Below the pieces are notes generated by a model. The model did not search any database. It was given only the letters and a program-made list of their open reading frames with translations, and was not told where the DNA came from. 64,000 nucleotides of DNA from Rhea pennata. Taxonomy: Eukaryota > Chordata > Aves > Rheiformes > Rheidae. Shown piece after piece: positions 13,081 to 25,500 of this stretch. Both the position numbers and the translations under genes were made by a program. Within the stretch, counting starts at the first letter, position 1. The number at the start of each line of letters is the position of its first letter. The stretch is taken from the NCBI RefSeq assembly GCF_028389875.1, contig NC_084665.1, positions 5,953,501-6,017,500 of the forward strand. Direction: 5' to 3'.

Positions 13081-16000
13081 ATTGCAATCCAGCAGCTCTG
13101 CGCTCCCGTTCAGGTGCTGCCCAGCCGCGGAGGTGCCCGTGCCCGTGCTTGCCCGCTGCCTCCTGGCTTGACTCTCAGCTTCTGAAAGCAGCTGTTCTCC
13201 TGCGCCTGTACATGCCCAGAGCTGCTCCAGGCCAAACCTTTCGGTTTCGAGGCGCACCTGAGCATCACCCAAGCCTGGTATCACGTATCACAGCTGGTCC
13301 TGGAGGTGCCTAGCCTGGGAGGCGTGGCGGGAACCCTCCATGACACAGCCTCCAGGAGAAACGCCTCTGTGACCGCTTGTGTCCCCAAAGAAATGCCTGT
13401 TGGTGTAGCAGCCCAGCGGCTACCGGGGAACATGTCTGCTCTCATCAGTTCCCGAGCAGCTCCTGTCCCAACCCTCTGCCTATTCCACTGGGTGCTGACC
13501 GCACCCCAGCAGCCCTCCCAGAGCCCCATTGCTACGTGGAGAAAATGTACAGCGAGCCCCTGGGGCCACAGCAAGCCCATACTCCTGTGAGCAGGGCGCC
13601 CCACCAGGGATCGGCTGCCCCGGGGCTCTTCCCGTGCTACAAGCCGGGCCTTGCACTTCACCCCGGGCACGGCATGCGGCTCTGGCATGGTGCCAGAGCA
13701 GCCTTGGTGGCTGGCAGGGCACGTGTAGTGGCTACCTTGTACAAGCCTTTCCTGGATCTGGTCTGAAGCATTTTGCAGCACACTACACAGCTTGGCAGAG
13801 CCGCGAAACAGGCCTTCAGTTACCTTAAAGCCATCCGTAGTCATGAATCTATACAGCAAGAGCTGCGTTTTTCTCCACAGCAGATGTTTTGCAGCATCGT
13901 GGTGTCCCAGACAGGGTAACAAACTGCAGTCGGTGTCCAGCTTCCTACATACCCTGCAAGGAAGCCAGGGCAACGTGGACTGTGGTCAGCTGGGTCTCTT
14001 GTCATTTTTTCAGTATAGCAGAGGCCTGAGGCAGAGCTTTGTTTCAGAAATCATGCGCCCATCTCTTCTCCTCTTCTCTCCTTGTGGGAACAGAGTGGTT
14101 TCAGACAAGGAACAAAACATAGCGGTAAACAAATGCTGAGCCCCAGCTCCCCCCACCCTGTAATCCTTCCGCAGTTTTCTTAAATACAATCAGCAGTCTG
14201 GCCCAGGGCTTATTTACCCACTTCCGAAATTCTTAGTCTGACAACTAAGGATGCATTAACGACAGCCAGAGTGTGAGCTTTTGTTTCTGCTACTCTGTAG
14301 GCATCTGTCAGAATCACAAAAGATTAATTACCACACCAGCTTGGATACAGAAATGTGGATTCCCTCTGCAGACAAACTCTTCATCAGACATCTTACCGGC
14401 CTGTTCACAAACCACTGTGATCTTCAGAAAAAAATCACTGGTTCTTCCACTCTTCCCAGCAACCAGAACAAAACTGGTCTCATTCTTTTTCTAAATCTTG
14501 GCTTCACTCTGCTTCATTGGCTCAATGTCTTCTACCTCAGCTCCCTCTCTCCCAAACACTGGTCCTCTTTAAGCCTCAGAAACACCACTGAAAGAGTCTT
14601 ATACTCTGCTGGGAACCAAGGATCATTAAAAACCTTCCCTGTGACACTGGCCCATTTCAGTCCTTGCAGCCCTCTCCTCAGTGACCACGTGAGAAGGTAT
14701 CTCCTCCTCCTCCTCCTTCCTATGAATCAGTTTCAACTTTCCAGCCGCACAATGCTCTAGAGCATGTAGTAGCATTAGAAGCATGTTAGAAGCACGAAAG
14801 ATCCTGAGCAAAAGAAACCTGTCATCCATCCAAAGCTTGTGGGAAGGTGAATAAACTCAGGAGCAAACTCTGGGAGGCATGCTCCTCTAAGAGATGCATC
14901 TCTTCTTACTCCATCATTTGAAATAGCCTGAAAATGTTTTTTTATTTGGACCCTCAAGGAACTGACACAACCAGAAGATGGAGAGACACTGATTCATCTA
15001 TACGTGACAGTAGTACAAATTTGTGCACACAGATGAAGCATTGAACTGAACTCCCCTGGAGGGGATATTGTTCCTGCCAGTGTGAAGATGTTCCACATGG
15101 GTGCAGCTGTTCCCAAAGGGGAAAGGCTGTATTGATCAAAAGGGTCTAAACTGAGAATAAGAAAGAAATTGTTCATTTTTACTCTATTGCAAACTAGTTC
15201 CATAAGCAGGTATGCCAGGCCTGTGTGCAATACTAGCCCCAGAGTCTCTTCTGCAGCACTCATCAGTCACAAGAACCTGTTTCGGTCAGCCTTTGCAGCG
15301 AGGCACTGTCTGAGGAAGTATCCTTTCTCCCTCAGTTCAACAGCTGTCTGCAAAAAGCAGTTGTGAAGGTGAATTTACTAGAAAAGAAAGAAGAAAGTCT
15401 CTCTCTAGGTGAGCAGAGAATCAGGTGACAGACCCTTGAAAGACAAGAACGTTGAGGACTTTGGAGGCATGGAGCACAAAGCCAGTGGGGGACCTCTCTG
15501 GTCCTGGACGTATAAATGACTCCCGTTGAGGCAGCTCTGCATTGCCCGCAGGGCGAAGTAGTCAGTCTGGATTCGCGGGATGTGTGATGCAGAGTCTCGT
15601 TAGGACACACAGCCAGTCCAACGTGTTGGCCATGCTGCACACAGGCCAACGGCACACATAAGATCTACCGCTCCAGTGCAGCCCTGCTTTTCCAGATACT
15701 CTGTGTGTCTCAAAAAGCGCCATCCAAAAGTTCCCACCATGAAAATCCCCTTGGAGCTCTCTTGGGAGATGCTCCTGCGATCACTTCTGGCCCAAACGAA
15801 CTCTGCCTGGGGCCCGAAGCTCTGCCTGAAGCCTCAACTGCCCACAGCAGCACTTTGTCACCGGGGTGCTGGGTTAGCCCTGTACATGCTTTTTTGTAAT
15901 GCACAGAAATTATGATGTGCATTGAGTTGTGTTTTTATGACATCCCTGCAGAGGCTAAATGATACTGTTCTAGCAATAACAGGAACTGCCAGCTGCTGGG

Positions 16001-16526
16001 AAAGCAGGTCCTCCAACCCCCCCACACCATATCAGTGACATGAGACTGCTCTCATCTGGCTTTTTATCACATTACATTTGGAGGAAGCATGCAAAATCCC
16101 TTTCTTTGTGGTAAATGGGCATCATTCTGCCTCAGAGAAGCATGCAACTCCAATGATAATGCAGAAAAGGACTTATTTATTATTAGAAGCCTTTAATATT
16201 AAAAAATGCTTTCCGAGACAGGAAGAAAATTGTTTTTTGAGTAATACTCTGCTATTATTGAAACAGGAGAGAATCTAAATAAGCCCCCCCCCAAGCTCTT
16301 CTTTGCTTTGAAGAATGGGTTTTAGCCATAGCTTGGAATTACGCACATCTTTTAGAGCATTCCCTACTCTCTCTAGCTATTATTATTGCTGTCAAGCACA
16401 TGCATGTTGTTGGCGGGCCAAATTCTGATGCTGTTAGTGCCAGATTAGGCTTGGCCTTTTATCAAGGTTTCTGTGAACAAGTCTTGTATAATTTGCAACC
16501 GGAAATTTGATGCATTTGGAAGGCAC

Positions 16527-16553
16527 TTTTTTTTTTTTTTTTTTTTTTTTTTT
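16527..16553. repeat. Pure T27 tract
   Basis: Twenty-seven uninterrupted T, equivalent to an A tract on the minus strand. No retroposed gene is recognised beside it. Confidence 0.85.
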
Positions 16554-17511
16554 GAACAGACTGCTCTAGGAGTCACATTAACACTCTTATTTCAAAACAC
16601 ACTGAATTCCTACTCCTTCTGATGGCTGAGAAAAGTTTGCTTAGAGAAGATTAAAGTATAAAGCATGAAAGTCTAGTACCCAAATGTCTAGGCAAAAGTT
16701 ATTATTCATAAACGCCAATGATACCAAAGGCAAACTCACCACTTCTGAGGATGAGTTTCACAGATTTGAAATGCTTGGATCACATAGTCGTCTTTGCGCT
16801 TCTTAAACTAGTCCCAGGTGTTGGAGTTGCTTCAGTTCTTGTTAGTCTCTCTTCCTTAATGAACTGAGAAGCAGGCATAAACAGAATGAAGCAGTAAACA
16901 AAATTACTTGTATGTGGCACAGCTAGCAGCCTTTGAGTGCGGGGGCTCATTTACACGGGGAAAATGGCTGGCACAGCTAGTGCTCTATAATTATACTACC
17001 ACTCGTATAACTCACATTGAAACTGTAACCCAATACAAGAATACCATTTTCTGTTGGAAAATTTAATTTATACCTCTTTCCAAGAGAAAAAAAATCTAAA
17101 GCAGGAAAATAATGCTTATTCGCAATGTGCAGTTCTCCAAGAATTATACTGCTGAAGCTTTAAAGGTTTGATTTATCCCAGAAAATTGCCTCCTGTACAC
17201 AAATTCTAGAAATTACTGTAATCTTGGCATTGTGAGGAATCCCCACTTCTTGCTGGGTTTCAAATCCTGCTCTGGCCAGAGCTTCCCAGCCTGCTGTGCC
17301 TCTTACAAACCTCCCAGACAGTGGCCAGTTCAGCTTACAGCTTTACTTCTCACATATTTATGAATTTTAATCGATCTGACTGATTCCTGCTGCCAGCTGA
17401 CACAGGAGACAGGACAGACCAAGGCACCCAGAGCACCCCACAGCCTTCACTCTCCCTGCCTCCCACTGGCAAGTCTATCTGTGTCCGTGCACAGTGCTGG
17501 AAATAAGTGGC

Positions 17512-17529
17512 TTTTTTTTTTTTTTTTTT
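17512..17529. repeat. T18 tract
   Basis: Eighteen uninterrupted T in non-coding DNA. Confidence 0.8.
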
Positions 17530-19310
17530 GGAGAGCACCACTGGCAAGCTTCAGACTCTCTATGAAGGGCACCAGCAGCCTCAAAAAGTGTCATTTTAAC
17601 TGAGATTTTAAAGTTCTCACCAAGGATTTCTAGAGGACTAGAAAAGCTCCTGGGAGTGCTGGGGAAGCAAGGAAGAGCAGAGAAGAAGAAATAAGACTCT
17701 TTCCCTTCTCGTGCTTGGAGTCCTTCTGCACCTGCCTACTCTCTTCCATCACATTTCTGCTTGTAGCTGGAAGATCCCAACCTCATTAGTGCCACACCAA
17801 GCATATTTATTTCAAATGGCTCATTAGTGCCTGGATACAAATGCCAGATGCTTTCTTTCTTTAATAAACAAACTCCCTCTGAGAGATGGAACATTTTTCC
17901 TGCAGTGCAGACCAGACTGGTTCCTAATGCTGGAGAGTGTGGGAAGGTAAAAACTATGAACCCTTCTCTTCCCCTGCCACGCTGGCCATGCACACTTCGG
18001 TAGGGGTCGAGGTACTGAGAGGTGCTACACTGCTTCCTTCCTCCTGCACTCAAAGGAGCCCAGACGGTGCTTTCTGACCACCTGAGTTAACACAGCTGAT
18101 GGGACTCTGCATTTATACAGCTGCTGAAGACTGCAGTGGGTGCTCACCAGTGCATCTGCCTGTACTGCAGCCCATAGCTGAAGGAGGCAGGACTTGAGGG
18201 CACCACAGAGGTTTTTGTATTAATTTATGGCTGAGGATTCTTAAGCTATTTAGGTGTTTTTGTTAATTTTATCCTAAATCCTTTCTTTTCTAATATCTCA
18301 CTCAATTCACTGGAGGTCAAGCATTGTGATTGCCCAAAGAAAGAGGCTATTTTGACAGTCTCCAGCCTAGCTGTGCAGTTTGCCTTCTGGTTTACATCAC
18401 AAAAATTGCGGTGTTGTATGAGGGATGTCTGAAATTAAAGGTAGCTGTGTCCAAATGGGCCACGACGGAGCTTAGAGTCAGAGAGCTCAGATCCAAAATC
18501 CCAGGCAAGGTGATGCCAGCAAGGAAGGAGCGGTCTCTGTGTTGGTGCTGCAAGCTTTGCTCTCGCTCATTGGCTCTCACAGACCATGGAGATACCCACA
18601 GACCTATATGTGCACAAGGTCTCTGTTGTGGGGAACTGTTCACATGTGCTGAACTGATTCTACATCAGCAATCTCTATGAAATTTTAACTAAAAAAAAGT
18701 AAAGAGCACATTCCTTCTATGTCTTGTGCAAAGGCGTCGGCTACTGTAAGCAACAGGGAATCAGGCAAGTGTTCTACGAGATGTGACTAGAATATATTCC
18801 TTCTGAAGTCCTCTAATCAGAAGCAGTAATGTATTGCTTTTTTCCCCTCAGGCTTGGAAATCACATTTTAGGTGCCTGCCACAGGACTGTCAGGATCTGC
18901 ATTTCAAGAAGCAATTCAGCTTTTATCAACATTCAACAGCACTGTAATTCAGGAATAATTAATGTAATATTAAAACAGAGTTATCAAGAAAGGTAAGACT
19001 GTAAGCGTTCAACATCAGATTCATTTAGTATTTACAGCACTAACACGATCAGCATGAAGTCATTTAACATGAATGTCAACTTCTGTGGGACATCTCAGGG
19101 CAGTCACGAGCACTTCAGAAGTGCACCTCGTTCTGTATGTACCACCCTCAAGTTCTCCAGAGCTCCTTAACGTGCTCCATGGAGTCTCCTCTTGAAAAGT
19201 TGCTTGATGTGTCTGTGTCAAATGAGAAAAGCAAAAAAACAAGAAAGGCAAATTTTTTTAAATGCAGAGACACTTTCACCATAATATACTAAATGAATAC
19301 ATCACAGCTC

Positions 19311-19560
19311 ACTAACTATACTCTCTCTCTTTCTCTCTCTCTCTCTCTATATATATATACACGCACAGGGTGTATTGTTCAAGCACAGCTGTATATATAT
19401 ATGTATATACACGTACACACACCCACACACTATATGTATGATCTACCTATGTATGAATGATGGATGAAAATGATAGCTGATCTACAGATTTATACTTGTG
19501 TATACACATATACATGTGCATATATAAATATATATTTATACACATATACATGTGTAAAAG
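19311..19560. repeat. Compound TC/TA/CA microsatellite block
   Basis: A TC dinucleotide run (about 19321-19348) passes directly into TA repeats (to about 19359). More TA/CA-rich stretches follow at 19391-19432 and 19490-19556. In the last part the 18-mer TATACACATATACATGTG occurs twice, separated by AT-rich sequence. The block has alternating purine-pyrimidine character and is expected to vary in length. Confidence 0.85.
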
Positions 19561-19839
19561 CATATAAAATCAACATTCAATAGAATTGGAAAATACACTG
19601 TGGCTTTTATAGAAACTGTTTCTTGACTTAAAGTGGACACATTGTAGGGCTGAATGTGTACTGTGTGTAATATAAAATTACATGCACACATTAGCACACC
19701 AATACTTCTATATGTACTTAAATAAATGTGATCCCAGGTTTTGTCTCATAACAGAGGAAGATGGTTAAGCTACATTTCTCAACATCTGGAAATAATTTAG
19801 TATCTTTTAGGGCAACTAGCTATCAGTTCAGCAGTTTTG

Positions 19840-20060
19840 GGGCCTGATTCCTGCATTTCCCTTCCCTCGATTTGCAGGGTACTTCGTTACAGCCAGCAAG
19901 AAGAGGAGCGTGAATCCTTGGCTTGGACTTGGCTGAGAAGGCTGCAGTAAACACCTAGCAGGATTTTTAAACATGTCAGTGCTGTAACTCATGCTGCCAT
20001 TAGCAGGAATAAGGTGCCTAGGCACACTTGAAAATCCCTGCAGCCCCTGAAATATCAGTC
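19840..20060. repeat. Possible ancient interspersed repeat fragment
   Basis: The segment contains GGGGCCTGATTC near its left side and AAGGTGCCTAGGCACACTTG near 20011, motifs I associate with old amniote interspersed repeats. Family and boundaries are not determined. Confidence 0.3.
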
Positions 20061-20808
20061 TCCTTGCTATACAAGGGGCTTTAACACTCTACTAAAACAG
20101 TCTTGATTGAAGATCCTCTCCACCAAAAATAAAAGCTTTTCCCATAAATACAATAATGTTAAGCAAATCGTTCCTATTAATCAGTGCTAACAATCTGTTG
20201 CCCAATCGTATGTCCAGATACGCAGTTCTGGCACGCTGCGGCACCTGGGAAGAAGTTTTACTGTGAATGAGACATTTCTGCACGTCAAAGTCTCTTCGCT
20301 GCAGAGAAGTGGGACCTCACAAGCCAGCCTCTCACAGCTTAAGAAGACGTGCTCCCACTGCATCGAAGTTCCATCACTTTTTAGAACCATGCTTGTTTGA
20401 TTGCGCACAGACCAAGTGCTATGGAAAAATGTAAATATTTTTATGGCCTTGCTTGCTTAAAAGCCTGTGAAGCTGGCTGGCTAAGTGGAAAGGAATGCTC
20501 TGCACACACAGCAAAACAAATGTAACGAAAGACAGAACTCAGAGGTATTCTTTACCACAGAGAGCGAGTGCTTTGCGTTGTCAAACGCATACTGTTTAGT
20601 ACACCACAAAGACAGCATTAAAGTCTAGATGACAAAATTAATAATGAACTCTCCAACACAAGTACTGTCACCACGAGCATGACCTCACGCTCTTCACACC
20701 CAGCATAAAGGCTGGCTTCACAAAGCTATTCAGCCGCTCGTCTTGCCTGAGCGTTTGAGAAAGCTGCTAAGTGCCCGTTTCACTCCACTTCAGATGGAGA
20801 GTTACGGC

Positions 20809-21055
20809 AAGGATGAAGGTAGGTGCCTCTCAGAGGTACCCAGTGGCCGGACGAGGGACACTGCGCACAAGTTGGAAGATGGGAGATTCCATTTGGATAT
20901 TAGGAGAAATATTTTTGCCACGAGGGTAGTTAAACATTGGAGTGGGGTGCAGAAAGGCCACGGGTTCTCCATTCTTGGATATATTCCAGCCTCAGCTGAC
21001 ATAGCCCTGAGCAACCTCACCTAATTGGGCCTGTGTGGAGCAGCACTGGGATCTG
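20809..21055 (+). repeat. Degenerate CR1 LINE relic (3' end of ORF2)
   Basis: The plus-strand frame contains GRFHLDIRRNIFATRVVKHW. This matches the characteristic C-terminal CR1 ORF2 pattern of a basic FxLxIRxNFFxxRVxxHW segment, and further on reads towards ALSNLT, in the place of the usual CR1 ORF2 ending. At the DNA level TTTGGATATTAGGAGAAATA and the following GGGTAGTTAAACATTGG fit the same region. The copy is diverged and lacks a clean 3' terminal repeat, so it is much older than the copy at 34.8-35.9 kb. Confidence 0.85.
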
Positions 21056-22525
21056 GGATGTGCAGAGGCCCCTGCCAGCTGCTGTTATTTTGTGAGTTTT
21101 GCTTATCCTCAGAGGGCATTTTTCAACAAGGTAGTTGTCACTATTTCTTTCCTTGCCTGTATCCACACTGACTGGCTGCTGCAGACACATCTATCCCTGC
21201 GATTGCATTTGGCTTTGTTAACAAAGCTCTGCCCCTTCCAAATACTCTGTAACTATGCACCCTACATGGTCCTCACTGCCCGAGGAGCCCACTCCAATCA
21301 CGCAGGGTGCTCCTGCTGACGCCCACTCACCCAGAGAGCACGGGGGCTTGAATACTTGTTTAACAACAAAATAATTTTCATTAAAAAAGTCAATGGAAAC
21401 CTTGAGCGAAGGTCACCAAGTCATCACCACTGTGAGCCTCCATTAACTGCAGTTCAAGCCACTCAACATTACCTCTCAGCACAATTCTTCATGAAGACCC
21501 TCTCTGGTGAGAAGTACAGCCCTCCGCCTGCTAGGTACCATGACAATAAAAGAAAAAGAGGACAAAAATTTTTTAAAAATCACTGCTTGGCCACAACACA
21601 CTTCAGCAATAAGATCACAAGTGGCCAGCCAGCAGCACCAGTTGGTGGTTGACAGAAATCAAAGGCAGGCTAGATCTCCCTTGTCTTGCTCTGTTTCTCA
21701 ACACAACGTTCAGATCAGCTTATGAATGTCCTAACAGTTCATTTATTTCATACCTCCCTGTCTTGTCCAATGTTACAGTCCCAGCTAAGGCCAGCCAGGG
21801 GTATAGCGATCACTTGTTCCCCTCACATGGCTATGCCTGACAGCACTATACACTAGCATACAGCTCTAGCAAGGCCAAGGAAGTTACACCAAGTGTAAAA
21901 ACTTGTGGAAGACAGCCTAGATCCAGTACTGAGTAAGAGGCATCCTACACAAAGCCTGGCAGGATATTAATGCAGTTAATTTATTTAGATATGTTTACTT
22001 AATTATATCTTTCCACACCATCAATGACTATGAAGTTCAAGTTCAACCTGGGCACGGAAGGAGCAAAAAAAAAATAAAATAAAATAAAAAAGGAGATTCA
22101 TGCAGATGCATTACAAAAGCCTGCCTAAAAATATTAGAGCTATTTTTACAGGTAAATATTAAAAATATTTCACATTTCTTCAGACAAAAATATTGTAATT
22201 ATATTAAATGTCATGTTACTGTTCTGCCTTGCAATTTTCATACTGTGCAGCTTCCGTAGGCAGCGGTAACTAGGGAAAGGCATGACTGAAACCGCAGTTC
22301 CCAGCTCAGAGGGTCGTGTCTCACAAACTCTTGCACTGGAGGCTCTCAGGCAATGTAAGACATCACTTCCTTGGCATTACTGAAAATACAGAGAGACCGA
22401 GCTCAGCTCCACACTTCTGCCCTGTCTGAGCCTGCTGTCACCTGTCCCCGGGACACCTTTCTCCTTTTGATGCATGGCTGTGAGTTTACCTGCTTAACAA
22501 GTCCTCAGTCTTGCATGCATGGTTG

Positions 22526-22546
22526 AAAAAAAAAAAAAAAAAAAAA
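22526..22546. repeat. A21 tract
   Basis: Twenty-one uninterrupted A in non-coding DNA. Confidence 0.85.
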
Positions 22547-25500
22547 GGCAGGTTGACAAGATTTGGCTGGGCTAGGGCCTAAGAGCCCAAATTTCTTGAG
22601 GCTTGAGCCAGCATAATTTAAATTGCAAAGCACCTGGTCCTTAGCTGTGTGGGGAAGGGAGAGCATCTGCTAGTCCCAAAGCCTGCAGCCTGCCCGTCCC
22701 GTCTTTGACATCCCAAGCTGTGCCGGTGCCAAGTGCCAAGACAAGTCCTCACAACTTTCCCCTCGCCTCTGGGGTTCACGCTGCTTTGTTGCTCCCTGTA
22801 GAGCAGCCCCATCCCTCACATCCAGGAGATATCCCACGTTATCTCCCAAGACACCCTTCCTGCTTTGCATGGTCCCTTTCTGCCCAAAGGCACAGGGGGC
22901 TCATGCTTTCCCCTTCATTATCTCCAGCTGCCTCTCTGCTCACTGAGAGGAACTTTAATTTGCCAGGCTTCTAAATGCTTTGGGGGCATCTTTATGCATG
23001 TTTGAGTTTGAGAGGCTTTTGGAAGCTGAACGCAACTGCAGCAACTTGCAACGGGGCTGTGGAGGCGGCACGACCTGTAGGTCTTTGCCTTGGGCTTTTA
23101 CGTGGCCTTGTTCGCCTTCACGTGCTGTTTAGAGCTTCAGTTACAGCCGTGCTTGAACAATACAGCCGGCGCATGCATTTCCCGTTTGGTGCATGGGCTT
23201 GTAAAGCATTTTTGATATGTGATTTACAGCTATTCTGGCTTGGAGTGGAATTGTTACCCTTGCAAGCTGCGCAGGGGACTGGCTGAACGCACGTAGGGAG
23301 GGCAAGGTGGGAGCAGACAGGCAGGGTGAAGGCTCTCGTATCACTCGTATCAGAGCCAGGACTCCACCACTGCAGCTGAAAAGAATGGCAAGAAAATGCA
23401 TCATTCCTCCCTAAGCTGGCTCTAGCCCTTGGAGACTGGTCCCATTTCCAAAAATGGCATCTTTGGGGGATAAGGACTGTTGGTGTCTGCTGACTTGTGA
23501 TCAGAGATGGGCAAAAGCAGAAAACAACCAAAAGCTGCCACCACGTTTGCTTACCTTGCAACGTGTTCAAACTGCATCAGTTTGTGATCTTTTCTTCCTC
23601 AAGAAAACTGCAAAAAACCTACTGGGAACACAGACGGAGTGGAGAAAACAATGACATTCTGCTTAAACTGAATATCGGAAAAAAGCTGATGATTTTATAA
23701 CAGAAATGTATTTTTTTTACAAAGAATTTCCATGAAAAGTATTTAATTTAGAAACATCAGCCAGCCTAGTTTGTTATCATTAAAGGTCCTTACGTGATCT
23801 TTCCAAATGCTCAAGTAACTATATTAGACACAATATCTTATCCAAATTCTAACTCCTTATTAGATTTCAATAGAGCTTCAACTGGATGGTAAAAAATTCC
23901 CATCCTAAAATACTGCTACTGCATACAGCTAAAGCAGTGGTAGAACAAGGCAACACTACACTATGCAGCTGATCAGCAGATGCAGCACTCAAATCTCACT
24001 TGTAGTGAAAGGCATCATGAAATGGAAGGCATCATGATTTGTTTTGACCTACAAGGTGGTGTAACCTCCATCTCAAGTGCTGACCAAACGCACTTAATCA
24101 CATCTTTGAGGACTCTACAGTGTTGTTGCTACAGCAGAAGTGTAGAGAAATGTTTTAGAGCTCTTTGAAAAGTGCAGTTGGGGTGATTTCTTTGCATGCC
24201 AAAGCACACAAGACAAGCATAGAAATGCAAAACGCTCCCTAGATCCAGTCTTATGAAGATCTTTAGCAGGGGGAATCCTTAAAATAATCATAAATTTAGT
24301 GTTTTTTCCTTCAAAAACACCTTGTCTCTGCTAGCAACAGTTCAAAGATCTGGAGTTTGATCCCTGTTTTGGACTGCTTTCTACCACAATGCAGCCAGCT
24401 GCTAAGGCAAACCAGCATTAAGTGAAGCTCAAATGGCATTTAGGCAGAGCGTGGCAGCGCAAGTCACGCGGCACCCAGAGGGATGTGTCTGTCGGGCTCT
24501 CCCCAAGGAGACATCCATGTTCAGGGCCGCAGGACCGCGGCTCCTGCCTGCTCCCTGTTCCAGGACAACAGCTACGCCAGCTGCATGATCACACACGCAG
24601 GAGGATTTAGCAAGGTGGGGAAGAGGTAGGATAACTTCACCTATGGGCACTGAGTGTAGCACTGATTTCTGTGCCACATGGCACTGCTTCCTCATTCGGG
24701 TGGAAGCAGCAGCTGGCCTCACCGTGCAGGCTGCAGTGAGGAAGGTGTCTCATGGGCCGGGCTCGCAACAACAGACGTTGCAAGTGGGGCAGCATTCCCA
24801 CTGTCCACAACTGCCCCAGATATGAGGCGACCAGTTTGGTCATCAAGGGCAGCCTGATGGGAGGTAGACAGGTCTCCCAGAGATTGCTGATACTTGCTGC
24901 TCTTGTTTCACCTGTGCTAACAGAGGTGAGAAGTGTGCTCTGTCCAAGCAGCAGCAGTGCCAGGAACAGTCCTGCTCCCAGGAGCAGGGCAAGCAGGCAG
25001 GAGACAAGCTGGCAGAGCCACTCGTGCTCTGCATGAAGCCTCAAACCTGCCTTTTGTGCCATTAGGCAAGAGCCCATTTCTTTCACCAGAACAGTTCAGT
25101 GATTACAATCTCTGTGCATGAAGTCAGTACCTCTCTCTGCTGCTTAGAAATTTTGCATTTCTTGGTTGCACCTATCTGCAGTCTCTAAACTGATGGAAGG
25201 TTCCTCCAGGTTTTTAGGGAAAGGGGCCATTCACATATTATCCTTATCCCTTGTACTTCTGGAACAGAGTAGAAAGCATTTGGGGTGGAAACTATGGGAC
25301 TACCTGGTTCTAGCTGGGATTGAAATTGCATCAGACAGCACACTCCCCGTGCTACAAATGTGCTTTGACACACCCAAGCACAAGGTGTACAGAGAGATGC
25401 CAGAAATAGCTTGGAGGTCTCATTTTGCATTTTTTGCATAAAGGTTCTCCTCTGTTTCAGCTATTTCATCCATCTCATGTCAGCTGCTGAAGTAGCCTTC

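Larger units (their letters stand above)
12693..20808. other. Gene-poor non-coding stretch
   Basis: No gene is recognised. The segment 13.0-13.9 kb is GC-rich, with long open frames on both strands that share no features with known proteins and look like chance frames. Simple repeats are a T27 run (16527-16553), a T18 run (17512-17529) and the TC/TA/CA-rich block at 19311-19560. Possible ancient repeat fragments with GGTGCCTA-like motifs lie at 13031-13080 and 19840-20060. Confidence 0.6.

Noticed and set aside
13281-13973. 230-codon minus-strand open frame
   Set aside because: It is in GC-rich DNA where several plus-strand frames are also open. There is no recognisable domain and no supporting splice structure.
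24350-24376. B-box-like GGAGTTTGATCCCTG, possible tRNA-derived element
   Set aside because: No A box or cloverleaf is found upstream at the right distance, so it is probably chance.
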